Source of the DNA: Companilactobacillus huachuanensis
Lineage (GTDB): Bacteria > Bacillota > Bacilli > Lactobacillales > Lactobacillaceae
DNA length: 64,000 bases
Reading direction: 5' to 3'
Assembly (NCBI RefSeq): GCF_005404815.1
Contig: NZ_BJDF01000002.1
Location: forward strand, 186,001-250,000
Of the stretch, positions 47,516 to 55,668 are shown piece by piece. Position numbers and translations under genes: made by a program. The notes under the pieces are model-generated. The model saw only the letters and a program-made list of their open reading frames with translations. It was not told the DNA's origin and made no database searches. Within the stretch, counting starts at the first letter, position 1, and the number at the start of each line of letters is the position of its first letter.

Positions 47516-48661
47516 CTAATTCAAAATTTGGAAATGATCGTGGATCTCATCCAAATTCTTAATAAATTCATTCATTTCTGCTTCAGTATTGTTTTCATCT
47601 AGGCTGACACGAACAGCACTAGTGGCAACATTTTCTTGAATATTCATTGCTTTAAGAGTCCCTGATTCGAGACCTTTCTTTGATGAGCAAGCGCTTGTTG
47701 TCGAAATATAAATATCACGGTCTTCAAAGGTATGGACAACTGTTTCACCACGAACTCCATCAATCGTAAAACAGATGATGTGTGGAGCAAAATCATCGCT
47801 AATTTGTGAAAAGACATGAACATTATCCATTTCCTTCAAATGATTGACCAACTGTTCCTTCAATTGTTCCATCTTTTTAGCCTTACCAGCTTCGTCATCT
47901 TTCAACAAACGAATAGCTTTAGCCATACCAGCGATTGCAGGTGTATTTTCAGTCCCACTGCGAAGGTTTGATTCTTGACCACCACCGGCCATCAAAGGTT
48001 CTAGTTGCTTGCCCTCTTTCATATAAATAAAACCAATTCCACGTGTTGCGTGGAACTTATGACCTGAAAAAGTATAGAAATCTACACGAGGATCAACAAT
48101 CTTGGATCGTAAATTCTTACCAATAGCCTGGACTGCATCAACGTGATAACTAATACTTGGGTAATCCTTTAAAACTTGAGCAATTTCATGGATTGGTTGA
48201 ATTGCACCAATTTCATTGTTAACCGCCATCGTTGAAACTAAAATCGTATCGTCTCGAATTGAATCTTTAACATCTTGAGCACTGACATGTCCCGATTTAT
48301 CAACCGGTAAATAAGTCACGTCAAATCCCAATTCTTCCAGTTGATGCATCGTATTCATAACTGAAGGATGCTCAATTGAAGTTGTGATGATGTGTTTACC
48401 AAATTCACGTTTCTTAAAAGCTGTTCCCTTGATGATCCAGTTATTACCCTCGGTACCACCACTAGTAAAGACAACCTCGTCTTGTTTGAAACCCATTAGG
48501 TTTGCAATTTGTTTCCTTGATGTTTCTAGTAATTCGTACGCTTTCAGTCCTAACTTGTGCAAACTAGAAGGATTACCAAAGTATTCTTGACTAGCAGCAT
48601 TATAAGTTTGAAGAACCGAATCATTAACTTTCGTTGTAGCACTATTATCAAAATATATCAT
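47516..48661 (-). CDS. Cysteine desulfurase (NifZ-like), ThiI partner
   Basis: The 381-residue PLP enzyme opens MIYFDNSATTKVNDSVLQ. The PLP lysine is in FSGHKFHATRGIGF near residue 203 and the catalytic cysteine in STTSACSSKKG near residue 325. The ATG at 48661 follows GGTGGGG; upstream in-frame codons cross a terminator hairpin and are not coding. Gene order with thiI identifies it as the dedicated sulfur donor for 4-thiouridine, as NifZ in Bacillus. It is a paralogue of the protein at 15834-16982. Confidence 0.9.
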   Translation of the reverse strand: MIYFDNSATTKVNDSVLQTYNAASQEYFGNPSSLHKLGLKAYELLETSRKQIANLMGFKQDEVVFTSGGTEGNNWIIKGTAFKKREFGKHIITTSIEHPSVMNTMHQLEELGFDVTYLPVDKSGHVSAQDVKDSIRDDTILVSTMAVNNEIGAIQPIHEIAQVLKDYPSISYHVDAVQAIGKNLRSKIVDPRVDFYTFSGHKFHATRGIGFIYMKEGKQLEPLMAGGGQESNLRSGTENTPAIAGMAKAIRLLKDDEAGKAKKMEQLKEQLVNHLKEMDNVHVFSQISDDFAPHIICFTIDGVRGETVVHTFEDRDIYISTTSACSSKKGLESGTLKAMNIQENVATSAVRVSLDENNTEAEMNEFIKNLDEIHDHFQILN

Positions 48662-48680
48662 TTTTGCCCCACCAAAATAA

Positions 48681-48705
48681 AAAGGCCTTAGCGGCCTAAA
48701 ATTTT
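48681..48705 (-). terminator. Weak terminator after ezrA
   Basis: On the minus strand AGGCC pairs with GGCCT around GCTAA and is followed by TTTTT. The stem is short, so partial readthrough into the desulfurase-thiI pair is possible. Confidence 0.5.
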
Positions 48706-48736
48706 TTCTATTATAATTTAACACACTTTTGAAAAA

Positions 48737-50425
48737 TTATGAATTTATTGTCTCTTTAATCCGAGCAACTGAGCCAGCTTCTACATCCTCCAAAGCTTTG
48801 GAAATGACATCAACTGCATCATTATAGTTGTAATCATCATCAAACATTGAACGTGCACGCATCAATTGATCAGTAAATTCAGGATTTTTATTGTCATAAC
48901 GGTTAGCATATTGTAATAATTTTTCTGCCAACTGAACGTTGTATTTCAGTTTCTTAGTCTTTTCAACTAAGTTTTCCAGATCTTCTTGAGTCACAATAAC
49001 TTGCTTGCTGATATCTTCCATATTGATCTGGTCAGCATCAAGCTCATCGTACAACTTGTTGATTTCATCATAAACCATGTAGAAATAATCCAAATAATCA
49101 TCAGGCAGTCCGTTCAAACGTAACTGCTCCATCATCTTCTTTTGAATTTCTAGACGTTTAGCATACTCATCAACACTATTGCGGGCAATTTGTTCACTCG
49201 AAAGCATCTGGTTCAAATCGTCATTGATGGTCTTTTCGTTAGTTTCAATTTCATCTAGTTGCTTAACAATTTCTTTAAAATCAGCTCTAACTTGTGAAAA
49301 GATAACTTGCTTATCAGCGATACTTTGCACGTCAGCATCGTACTCTCGACGAATCTCATTCAAAGTATTGTAATTGTCTTGGAAAGTATCCAGCGTCTTG
49401 TCTGTTAAAATATAACTTTCTTGAAGTCTCTGAATTCGTTTATCCAAATGATTGTGTTGGAAAACGGCATGATTCAAATAATCCAAAACTGGCTTTTGTT
49501 CTTTTAAGACATCGCGCTTGCCGTCCATCTCTAAGGTCAATGTTTCGTATAAATCATCAATTCGTTGCTTGATATCTTCATTATTAGTATTAACTGCATC
49601 AAAATTAAGTTCACCCAATTTAGTGTTGGACTCATCTATTTCATGTTGAACATCAGAAATCAATTGAACAATATCATCAGTAAACTTGAAATGCTGTTGT
49701 TCCAATTTTTGATAAACGAATTTAATTTCATCAACTTGACCAGGAAATACTTCATTTAAGTCATGGAATAGCGGTTCAATAATCTTCAATTGATCAGTAA
49801 TTAGACCTAATTTGATTTTGACATCGTCCAAACATTGACTAGCTTCAATATGATCACCCTTTTGAGTCAATTGCTTTTCCTTATCTAATAGGTTAGCAAT
49901 TTCAGAAAGCTCATCCTCAAGTTTGTCTGTAGCAGGACCATAACTGAATGACTGAGTCAAAACTTGTTTGCGTAAAGTTTGATATTGACGTTGTAACTCT
50001 TCACTGTGTGTAGCATTTAATTCGTTACTTGCCAATAGTTCATCAAATCCTTGAGAAATCTCACCAATTTTTTTCTCAAAGTCATTCATTTCATTATTTA
50101 ATTTTTTCAAATCACTGGCTGATCCGAACACTTTAAATTCAGTATTCTTATATTCGGCAGCACGAATTTGTTTTAAAATATCGGAGAAAATATCATCAGT
50201 CTGTTTATGGTATTCCACTTTTAATTGATTGAAGCGGTCATCACTAGCACCAGACAGTTTCATCTTTTCCAATTTTTCGATTTTGTCATCTAATTGAGCC
50301 TTTTTTAACTCGTCTGTTCGTTCCTTATGCTTATTAAGTGTGGCCGCATTACGTTTTTGTAGGAACCACATGTACCATAGGAAGAACAGAATGATTAAGA
50401 TTATTCCAATAATAATTACAAACAC
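48737..50425 (-). CDS. ezrA: Septation ring formation regulator EzrA
   Basis: The 562-residue protein has one N-terminal membrane helix (FVIIIGIILIILFFLWYMWF) with the short end outside, and a long cytoplasmic region of spectrin-like coiled-coil repeats rich in Glu, Asp, Gln and Leu. That topology is characteristic of EzrA, which binds FtsZ and prevents extra Z-rings. The start is GTG with AGGGGTG just upstream. It is followed by the desulfurase-thiI pair, an arrangement seen in other Firmicutes. Confidence 0.92.
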   Translation of the reverse strand: MFVIIIGIILIILFFLWYMWFLQKRNAATLNKHKERTDELKKAQLDDKIEKLEKMKLSGASDDRFNQLKVEYHKQTDDIFSDILKQIRAAEYKNTEFKVFGSASDLKKLNNEMNDFEKKIGEISQGFDELLASNELNATHSEELQRQYQTLRKQVLTQSFSYGPATDKLEDELSEIANLLDKEKQLTQKGDHIEASQCLDDVKIKLGLITDQLKIIEPLFHDLNEVFPGQVDEIKFVYQKLEQQHFKFTDDIVQLISDVQHEIDESNTKLGELNFDAVNTNNEDIKQRIDDLYETLTLEMDGKRDVLKEQKPVLDYLNHAVFQHNHLDKRIQRLQESYILTDKTLDTFQDNYNTLNEIRREYDADVQSIADKQVIFSQVRADFKEIVKQLDEIETNEKTINDDLNQMLSSEQIARNSVDEYAKRLEIQKKMMEQLRLNGLPDDYLDYFYMVYDEINKLYDELDADQINMEDISKQVIVTQEDLENLVEKTKKLKYNVQLAEKLLQYANRYDNKNPEFTDQLMRARSMFDDDYNYNDAVDVISKALEDVEAGSVARIKETINS

Positions 50426-50550
50426 ATTTACACCCCTAATGACGATTCAGTCTTATCTTTAAGAAATTATAACAAATATTAGTCTCATTATTAGTGCTGT
50501 CTCGTTTTCATAATAAAGTTTTAAACTATTGTTTTTTTTTGTTGCCGTCT

Positions 50551-50782
50551 AAAGGTTGAAAGGTAAAAAAATAAACTAGTTGGAAGAGCTGAGAGTATTC
50601 AATTGCAGCGAAAGTGGCGTTATTGCTTCAGCAATTACACCACCGGGCGTGTTGAAGACTCGCGGGTTTTGCGAGACTTCAACCGAGGCTCGAGACCGCT
50701 CCTTGGCTCGGGCCGTTCCGCGCAGCAATTGAATACTCTCAGCTCTGGAAACGGCATACTTAACTAAACTTTCAACCTTTAG
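50551..50782 (-). repeat. Composite repeat upstream of the rpsD promoter
   Basis: This 232-bp unit has CTAAAGGTTGAAAGGT and ACTTTCAACCTTTAG at its ends and lacks the AT-rich spacer between left end and core. The core at 50579-50755 has GAGCTGAGAGTATTCAATTGC against GCAATTGAATACTCTCAGCTC, a perfect 21-bp stem, and all three inner hairpins. GCCGT immediately before its left end suggests insertion next to another element. The rest of the ezrA-rpsD gap holds the rpsD promoter and leader. Confidence 0.88.
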
Positions 50783-50871
50783 AAAATTAATTAAGACTAA
50801 ACTCCTCATATTTAAAATATGAAGTTTCTTACCTCGCTTGATTAAATAGTTTCAAAACTATCAAAATTCTT

Positions 50872-50900
50872 TTGACATCCGTCATTTATCACGGTATACT
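50872..50900 (+). promoter_or_regulatory. Sigma-A promoter of rpsD
   Basis: Consensus TTGACA at 50872-50877 and TATACT at 50895-50900 are separated by 17 bp. It is among the strongest promoters in the window, as expected for a ribosomal protein gene. Confidence 0.9.
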
Positions 50901-50906
50901 AGCCTT

Positions 50907-51060
50907 CGTGTAAAATATGCAGCAAAGAGCGGCAAGAACGTCAACATTTATCGACGATTTAGTTCAATTAGTAACCTGTGGCTGCACAAGGTGAAAAATG
51001 TAACGATAACTGCACGAATGCTAAGCTCTAGTTAATTATTTTACTCCAGACAAACATTTT
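50907..51060 (+). promoter_or_regulatory. Candidate ribosomal protein S4 autoregulatory leader
   Basis: The transcript has a 150-nt untranslated leader. GCAGC (50919-50923) can pair with GCTGC (50981-50985), and AGAGC (50926-50930) with GCTCT (51025-51029). The pairings interleave, giving a possible pseudoknot like the S4-binding leaders described for Firmicutes rpsD. The consensus match is from memory. Confidence 0.55.
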
Positions 51061-51074
51061 GGAGGAATTTATTT

Positions 51075-51686
51075 ATGTCAAGATATACAGGCCCACGTTG
51101 GAAATTATCACGTCGTTTAGGTATCTCACTTTCAGGTACTGGTAAGGAAATCGCTCGTAGAAACTATGCCCCAGGACAACATGGTCCAAATGGTGGTCGT
51201 CGTAAGATTTCTGAATACGGTCAACAATTAACTGAAAAGCAAAAGTTGCGTTTCATGTATGATGTTAACGAACGTCAATTCCGTAACCTATTTAACCGTG
51301 CTGGTAAGATGGAAGGAATTCATGGTATCAACTTGATGATCCTTCTTGAAACAAGATTGGATAACATGGTTTATCGTTTAGGTCTTGCAAGTTCACGTCC
51401 ACAAGCTCGTCAACTTGTAAACCACGGTCACATCACAGTTGATGGCAAACGTGTTGATATCCCTTCATACGAAGTTAAAGTTGGTCAAAAGATTAGCCTT
51501 CGTGAAAAGTCAAAAGACTTGGCTATCGTTAAAGATAACCTTGAAAATGTTGTTGGTCGTCCTGGTTTCGTTACCTTCGATGACAACACATTGACAGGTT
51601 CTCTAGTACGTAACCCAGAACGTGACGAACTAGAACCAAATGTTGATGAATCATTGATTGTTGAATACTACAACCAAATTCTATAA
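51075..51686 (+). CDS. rpsD: 30S ribosomal protein S4
   Basis: The 203-residue protein nucleates 30S assembly and binds the 16S five-way junction. The N-terminal [20 protein letters not shown] and the S4 domain [20 protein letters not shown] with [14 protein letters not shown] are clear. The zinc-binding cysteines of some S4 proteins are absent (Cys-free form). TTTGGAGG is the ribosome-binding site. It is monocistronic, on the opposite strand to its neighbours. Confidence 0.97.
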   Translation: MSRYTGPRWKLSRRLGISLSGTGKEIARRNYAPGQHGPNGGRRKISEYGQQLTEKQKLRFMYDVNERQFRNLFNRAGKMEGIHGINLMILLETRLDNMVYRLGLASSRPQARQLVNHGHITVDGKRVDIPSYEVKVGQKISLREKSKDLAIVKDNLENVVGRPGFVTFDDNTLTGSLVRNPERDELEPNVDESLIVEYYNQIL

Positions 51687-51696
51687 TATTTGCGAG

Positions 51697-51731
51697 AAAT
51701 ACATTCACTTGTTGGTGGGTGTATTTTTTTT
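51697..51731 (+). terminator. Intrinsic terminator of rpsD
   Basis: AAATACATTCAC pairs with GTGGGTGTATTT around a TTGTTG loop, followed by eight T. A structured repeat begins 4 bp downstream. Confidence 0.88.
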
Positions 51732-51734
51732 GTT

Positions 51735-51918
51735 GCCGTCTCCAGAACTGAGATTATTAACCTGCTATGCGGACCGGTCCGAGCCTGGGGTGCGGTCTCG
51801 AACCTCGGTTTGAAGACTTACCACAGACCGGTAAGTCTCCAAACTCGCCCGGTGGTGTAATGGCTAAAGCCATAACGCCACATCCACAGCCGGTTAATAA
51901 TCTCAGTTCTTCCGACTA
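51735..51918 (+). repeat. Structured palindromic element immediately after the rpsD terminator
   Basis: The 184-bp forward core has arms GAACTGAGATTATTAACC and GGTTAATAATCTCAGTTC, a perfect 18-bp stem. The inner hairpins are GGTTTGAAGACTTACC with GGTAAGTCTCCAAAC, and GTGTAATGGC with GCCATAACGC. A 10-bp palindrome GGACCGGTCC starts the first inner arm. Inner sequence is closest to the copy at 18656. Confidence 0.9.
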
Positions 51919-52040
51919 ATTTTTCTTTATATTTGATACGTTGTTACGTTATTAAATTACGCAAAAGAAAAATTAACCATTCAAATTGAATTTCTACTTG
52001 GGATTTCATATTAATAACTTTGTATAAGTGATACACACAG

Positions 52041-52074
52041 AAAAAAGACTAGACACATTTGTCTAGTCTTTTTT
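52041..52074. terminator. Strong bidirectional terminator
   Basis: AAAAAAGACTAGACA and TGTCTAGTCTTTTTT form a perfect 15-bp stem with a CATT loop. On the minus strand it ends the small membrane-protein gene. Confidence 0.9.
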
Positions 52075-52104
52075 GTTAAAATAATCAGTTTCTTCAGTTA
52101 CATG

Positions 52105-52128
52105 ATATTCTCAACTTCGGAAACGCTA
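52105..52128 (-). repeat. Right-end scar of the structured element
   Basis: GATATTCTCAACTTCGGAAACGCT resembles the right arm and end of reverse-oriented cores (CTCTCAGCTCTGGAAACGGC). No left partner was found, so this is a decayed fragment. Confidence 0.45.
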
Positions 52129-52131
52129 TAT

Positions 52132-52299
52132 TTAGATTTTTAACTTTCCAATTACATTCAATATCAAAACCATTCCGACGATGGTAGAAACTAAACCACT
52201 CCACCACATAATATCGTATGTTGGCACGAAGAACAGTTGGAAAAATGCCAAAGTAATTAATATTCCGATCCAAAACTCAATTGATTTATACCATTTCAT
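52132..52299 (-). CDS. Small two-helix membrane protein
   Basis: From the ATG at 52299 (AAAGGG 9 nt upstream) the product has 55 residues: MKWYKSIEFW, then two hydrophobic helices at about residues 9-25 and 31-50, then a short basic end. An in-frame upstream start would place the ribosome-binding site inside the gene. I do not recognise the family. It lies isolated between repeats and has its own terminator. Confidence 0.6.
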   Translation of the reverse strand: MKWYKSIEFWIGILITLAFFQLFFVPTYDIMWWSGLVSTIVGMVLILNVIGKLKI

Positions 52300-52447
52300 C
52301 TTGATCATCCCTTTAAGTAACCCTATATTTACTTTCATTATAGCGACTTTTTACAGAAAATAAATAGTTGATTTCACTTTTATTTCAAGATTTTAGATGA
52401 TAATACTTCTGCTTTATCTAATTTAAATTCATCACTAATAAACCGAA

Positions 52448-52482
52448 AAAAAATTCTCAGCCCTGAAAACAGCATCCTTAAA
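52448..52482 (-). repeat. Right-end scar of the structured element
   Basis: AATTCTCAGCCCTGAAAACAGC resembles the right end of reverse-oriented cores but lacks the rest. It precedes the full composite copy at 52504. The other sequence between 52339 and 52447 shows nothing I can identify. Confidence 0.4.
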
Positions 52483-52503
52483 TTTATCGCTCGATTTTTT
52501 TGT

Positions 52504-52810
52504 TAACTGAAGGTTGAAAGGTGAAAAAGTTATATATACATTGCTGTGACAGTCCTAAATTCAATTTATTTAAACAGCAAAAGAGCACAATTGGACATTT
52601 TTATTTTTAAAAAAAATAGTTGGAAGAGCTGAGAGTATTCATTTGCAGCGAAAGTGGCGTTAGAGCTTCAGCTCTTACACCACCGGGAGTGTGAAGCCTC
52701 GCGGATTTCGCGAGGCTCGAGACCGAACTTTGGCTCGGGCCGTTCCGCGCAGCAAATGAATACTCTCAGCTCTGGAAACGGCATATTTAACTAACTTTCA
52801 ACCTGTAGTT
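52504..52810 (-). repeat. Composite repeat overlapping the end of the DUF1054 gene
   Basis: The 307-bp unit starts TAACTGAAGGTTGAAAG and ends CTTTCAACCTGTAGTT. The core at 52617-52782 has GAGCTGAGAGTATTCATTTGC against GCAAATGAATACTCTCAGCTC and the third hairpin GGCGTTAGAGC with GCTCTTACACC. Its right terminal repeat supplies the last codons of the neighbouring gene. The second hairpin is shorter than in other copies. Confidence 0.88.
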
Positions 52811-53393
52811 TGTTAAAAATAACCATCAATTTACTCAACTGCATAAACTTATCCATCAACAACTGATCATAGTTACCCTTTTGAACAATTGGATCATCAG
52901 CTTTCAACTCATAGCCAATCACTAAATCACTCGACTTAACCTTCTCATACCGAGCAATCACCTTATCGATATCACTTGCAGGTACCATTTCACTGGAGGT
53001 ATGGTCATTTGACACACTCCAGCCCTCTGTTATGATAGTATCCTGATATTCTTTCAAAATCGGATAATACCCCGGACGGTTTTTAATGTCCGCTAAGAGA
53101 CTAAAAGTGATAAAGTATCGATCAGGCCAAAGCCCTAATTCAACGTGTGGTGTCTTCTTATAACCACGTTTATCTTGATTAATAGCTAACCAAGTATCAG
53201 GAGGTGGGTTTTGTGTCCGACGTTGGTGCTTTGCAATCTTCATAAAAAATTGTTGTTGATACTCTGTTTCCAAACGTTGCATCAATTCAACACCAATTTC
53301 TTCAAATTTTGGATCTAGATTGGCTCTGATCAACCCTAGACGACCAGGCAGAGTCATATCTTCAAAAACTTTAAAATCATTTTTATCAAACAT
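52791..53393 (-). CDS. DUF1054 (UPF0637) family protein
   Basis: The 200-residue soluble protein begins MFDKNDFKVFEDMTLPGRLG from the ATG at 53393 (AAAGGA 9 nt upstream). HVELGLWPDRYFITFSLL is typical of the YktB-like UPF0637 family. The biochemical role is unknown. The stop codon and last six codons (LQVES and stop) fall within the terminal inverted repeat of an adjacent repeat, so the C-terminus has probably been altered by insertion. It is divergent from rarA. Confidence 0.8.
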   Translation of the reverse strand: MFDKNDFKVFEDMTLPGRLGLIRANLDPKFEEIGVELMQRLETEYQQQFFMKIAKHQRRTQNPPPDTWLAINQDKRGYKKTPHVELGLWPDRYFITFSLLADIKNRPGYYPILKEYQDTIITEGWSVSNDHTSSEMVPASDIDKVIARYEKVKSSDLVIGYELKADDPIVQKGNYDQLLMDKFMQLSKLMVIFNKLQVES

Positions 53394-53444
53394 GTTCTCA
53401 ATCCTTTGTTGTAAAATATATATATCAATTATATAGGAGGAGCT

Positions 53445-54746
53445 ATGCAAAAACCATTAGCATATCGAATGCGTCCAACTAATATCGATGAAGTTGTCGG
53501 TCAACAGCATCTTGTTGGCCCTCATAAGATTATTCGTCGTATGGTTGAAGCTAAGATGTTATCATCAATGATACTTTACGGTCCTCCTGGGATCGGTAAA
53601 ACTAGTATTGCCAGTGCCATTGCCGGCAGTACTAAATATGCATTCAGAATGTTAAATGCCGCTACCGACAGTAAAAAAGATTTACAAATCGTGGCTGCTG
53701 AAGCCAAAATGAGCGGTACGGTCGTCTTGATGCTGGATGAGATCCATCGTCTTGACAAAACAAAACAGGATTTTTTGTTACCGTTACTTGAAAGTGGTTC
53801 TATCATTTTAATTGGAGCCACGACTGAAAATCCTTATATCAATATTAGTCCCGCTATTCGCTCCAGAGTTCAAATTTTTGAATTGAAGCCTCTCGGTAGC
53901 GATGATCTCAAACAGGCCGTTAAACGTGCTTTAAATGACGATCAGAATGGTTTAGGTAAGTATAACGTCAAACTAGATGAAAATGCTTTAGATTTATTAG
54001 TAAGTTCGACTAACGGAGACTTACGAAGTATTCTTAATGGTTTAGAATTATCCGTCTTATCCACTGAATCAAAAGATGATTCAATCCACATTGATTTGAA
54101 ATCAATTGAGGAATCAGTTCAAAGAAAGGCAATTTCATCTGATAAGAATGGCGACAGTCATTACGATGTCATGTCAGCCTTTCAAAAATCAATTCGGGGT
54201 AGTGATCCGGATGCAGCCCTGCTCTATTTAGCACGGTTATTGGAAGCTGGGGATTTGACCTCTGCTATCAGACGATTGATGATCTGCGCCTACGAAGATG
54301 TTGGATTAGCTAATCCACAGGCATGTGCTCGGGCAGTTCAAGCCGCTCAAGTCGCTCAGATGGTCGGATTACCTGAAGCAAGGATTCCTCTGGCAGATGC
54401 AGTGATCGACCTTTGTCTATGTCCAAAATCCAATTCAGGCATGGTCGCCATTGATGGTGCCTTGGATGATGTCCGGAATGGTAAGGGTAATTCAATCCCT
54501 GATGACCTCAAAGATGCACATTACTCCGGTGCTAAAAAGCTTGGCCATGGTGTCGGTTATAAATTTCCACATGATTATCCAAACGCTTGGGTAAATCAAC
54601 AATACCTGCCGAATAACTTGGTTAATAAACATTATTATCAGCCAAACAACACAGGTAAATATGAGCAAGCGTTAAATCTACGAATGCAACAAATACACGA
54701 ATGGAAAATGAATTCAAAACGGAGTCAGAATAATTATGATAATTAA
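53445..54746 (+). CDS. rarA: Replication-associated recombination protein RarA (MgsA)
   Basis: The 433-residue AAA+ ATPase acts at stalled forks and resembles clamp-loader subunits. Walker A GPPGIGKTS is near residue 45, Walker B LMLDEIHRLD near 102, sensor 1 IGATTENPYINISPA near 125. The C-terminal MgsA domain includes DPDAALLYLARLLEAGD and HYSGAKKLGHGVGYKFPHD. AGGAGG is the ribosome-binding site. The next gene overlaps its end by 11 bp. Confidence 0.95.
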   Translation: MQKPLAYRMRPTNIDEVVGQQHLVGPHKIIRRMVEAKMLSSMILYGPPGIGKTSIASAIAGSTKYAFRMLNAATDSKKDLQIVAAEAKMSGTVVLMLDEIHRLDKTKQDFLLPLLESGSIILIGATTENPYINISPAIRSRVQIFELKPLGSDDLKQAVKRALNDDQNGLGKYNVKLDENALDLLVSSTNGDLRSILNGLELSVLSTESKDDSIHIDLKSIEESVQRKAISSDKNGDSHYDVMSAFQKSIRGSDPDAALLYLARLLEAGDLTSAIRRLMICAYEDVGLANPQACARAVQAAQVAQMVGLPEARIPLADAVIDLCLCPKSNSGMVAIDGALDDVRNGKGNSIPDDLKDAHYSGAKKLGHGVGYKFPHDYPNAWVNQQYLPNNLVNKHYYQPNNTGKYEQALNLRMQQIHEWKMNSKRSQNNYDN

Positions 54747-55014
54747 AATTCTAATGATCTTCTTTATTATTTTTTTATTAGCTTTAGCTTATATTCTTTG
54801 GAGTCACAGTAGTGGAAAATTTTTGATTTACTCACCAGATGAAAACTTAACTTTGAAAAATGTCATGCGATTTACCGCCGGATTATTGGTGCTCGTCGCA
54901 GTCATGGGAATTGTTATCGCCTTTATCGGTAGTAAGGAAGCTAACTTCATTACACTCTTACTTGGCAGCTTAATTGCAGCGGCTTTTTCAATTTATTTAG
55001 CAAATATCCGCTAA
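54736..55014 (+). CDS. Small membrane protein, possible DUF3899 family
   Basis: The 92-residue protein has three hydrophobic segments at about residues 2-22, 48-66 and 70-88, with a short polar loop after the first. It overlaps the 3' end of rarA, so its translation is coupled. Size and topology recall DUF3899 proteins, but no diagnostic motif is visible. Role unknown. Confidence 0.55.
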   Translation: MIIKILMIFFIIFLLALAYILWSHSSGKFLIYSPDENLTLKNVMRFTAGLLVLVAVMGIVIAFIGSKEANFITLLLGSLIAAAFSIYLANIR

Positions 55015-55101
55015 ATATTGGCCGATGACTGTATTTATTAGGCCAAATCAACTAAAATGAAGATATAAAAGCAGTTATATTACATTAACGGGGTGATACT
55101 T

Positions 55102-55575
55102 ATGTTACAACAATATAAAAACATTCTCGTACCAATTGATGGTTCATTTGAAGCTGAGTTAGCTTTCAAGAAAGCGGTTGAAGTAGCCAAAAGAAACAAG
55201 GCTGCCATTCACTTAGTTCACGTTATTGATACTAGAGCTTTCCAAAACGTTTCTAGCTTTGATTCAACCATGGTCGAACAAATTACTGAAAAGGCAAAAG
55301 ACACTGTTAAAAGTTATGTTAAGACAGCTAAAGATGCTGGCCTTGAAGATATCGACTACAGCATCGAATATGGTGCACCTAAAGCAATCATTGCCACTGA
55401 TTTCCCTAAGAAGTTAGGTGTTGATCTTATTATGATTGGTGCTACTGGTTTGAATGCTATGGAAAGATTATTGATTGGTTCAGTTACTGAATATGTTACT
55501 AGAACTGCTGCTTGCGATGTTTTAGTTGTAAGAACAGACCTCGATAACAAGACGATCAAGAAACCCAAGAAATAG
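55102..55575 (+). CDS. Universal stress protein UspA family
   Basis: The 157-residue protein has the alpha/beta Usp fold: YKNILVPIDGSFEAELAFKK at the start, HLVHVID, and the ATP-binding G-2x-G-9x-G(S/T) pattern in IGATGLNAMERLLIGSVTEYV near residue 115. Such proteins bind ATP and are induced under stress. The ATG at 55102 follows ACGGGGTG; an in-frame GTG three codons earlier is inside that site. It ends in a bidirectional terminator. Confidence 0.9.
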   Translation: MLQQYKNILVPIDGSFEAELAFKKAVEVAKRNKAAIHLVHVIDTRAFQNVSSFDSTMVEQITEKAKDTVKSYVKTAKDAGLEDIDYSIEYGAPKAIIATDFPKKLGVDLIMIGATGLNAMERLLIGSVTEYVTRTAACDVLVVRTDLDNKTIKKPKK

Positions 55576-55596
55576 ATAACAGATAAAATAAATGGT

Positions 55597-55638
55597 AAAA
55601 AAAGAGGACCGATTCTTTCGAATCGATCCTCTTTTTTT
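55597..55638. terminator. Bidirectional terminator between uspA-like and XRE-TPR genes
   Basis: AAAAAAAGAGGACCGATTC and GAATCGATCCTCTTTTTTT form a long stem with U-tracts on both strands, serving the convergent genes. Confidence 0.92.
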
Positions 55639-55668
55639 CGGAACGGAAATTAATAAATTATTTTTTTA

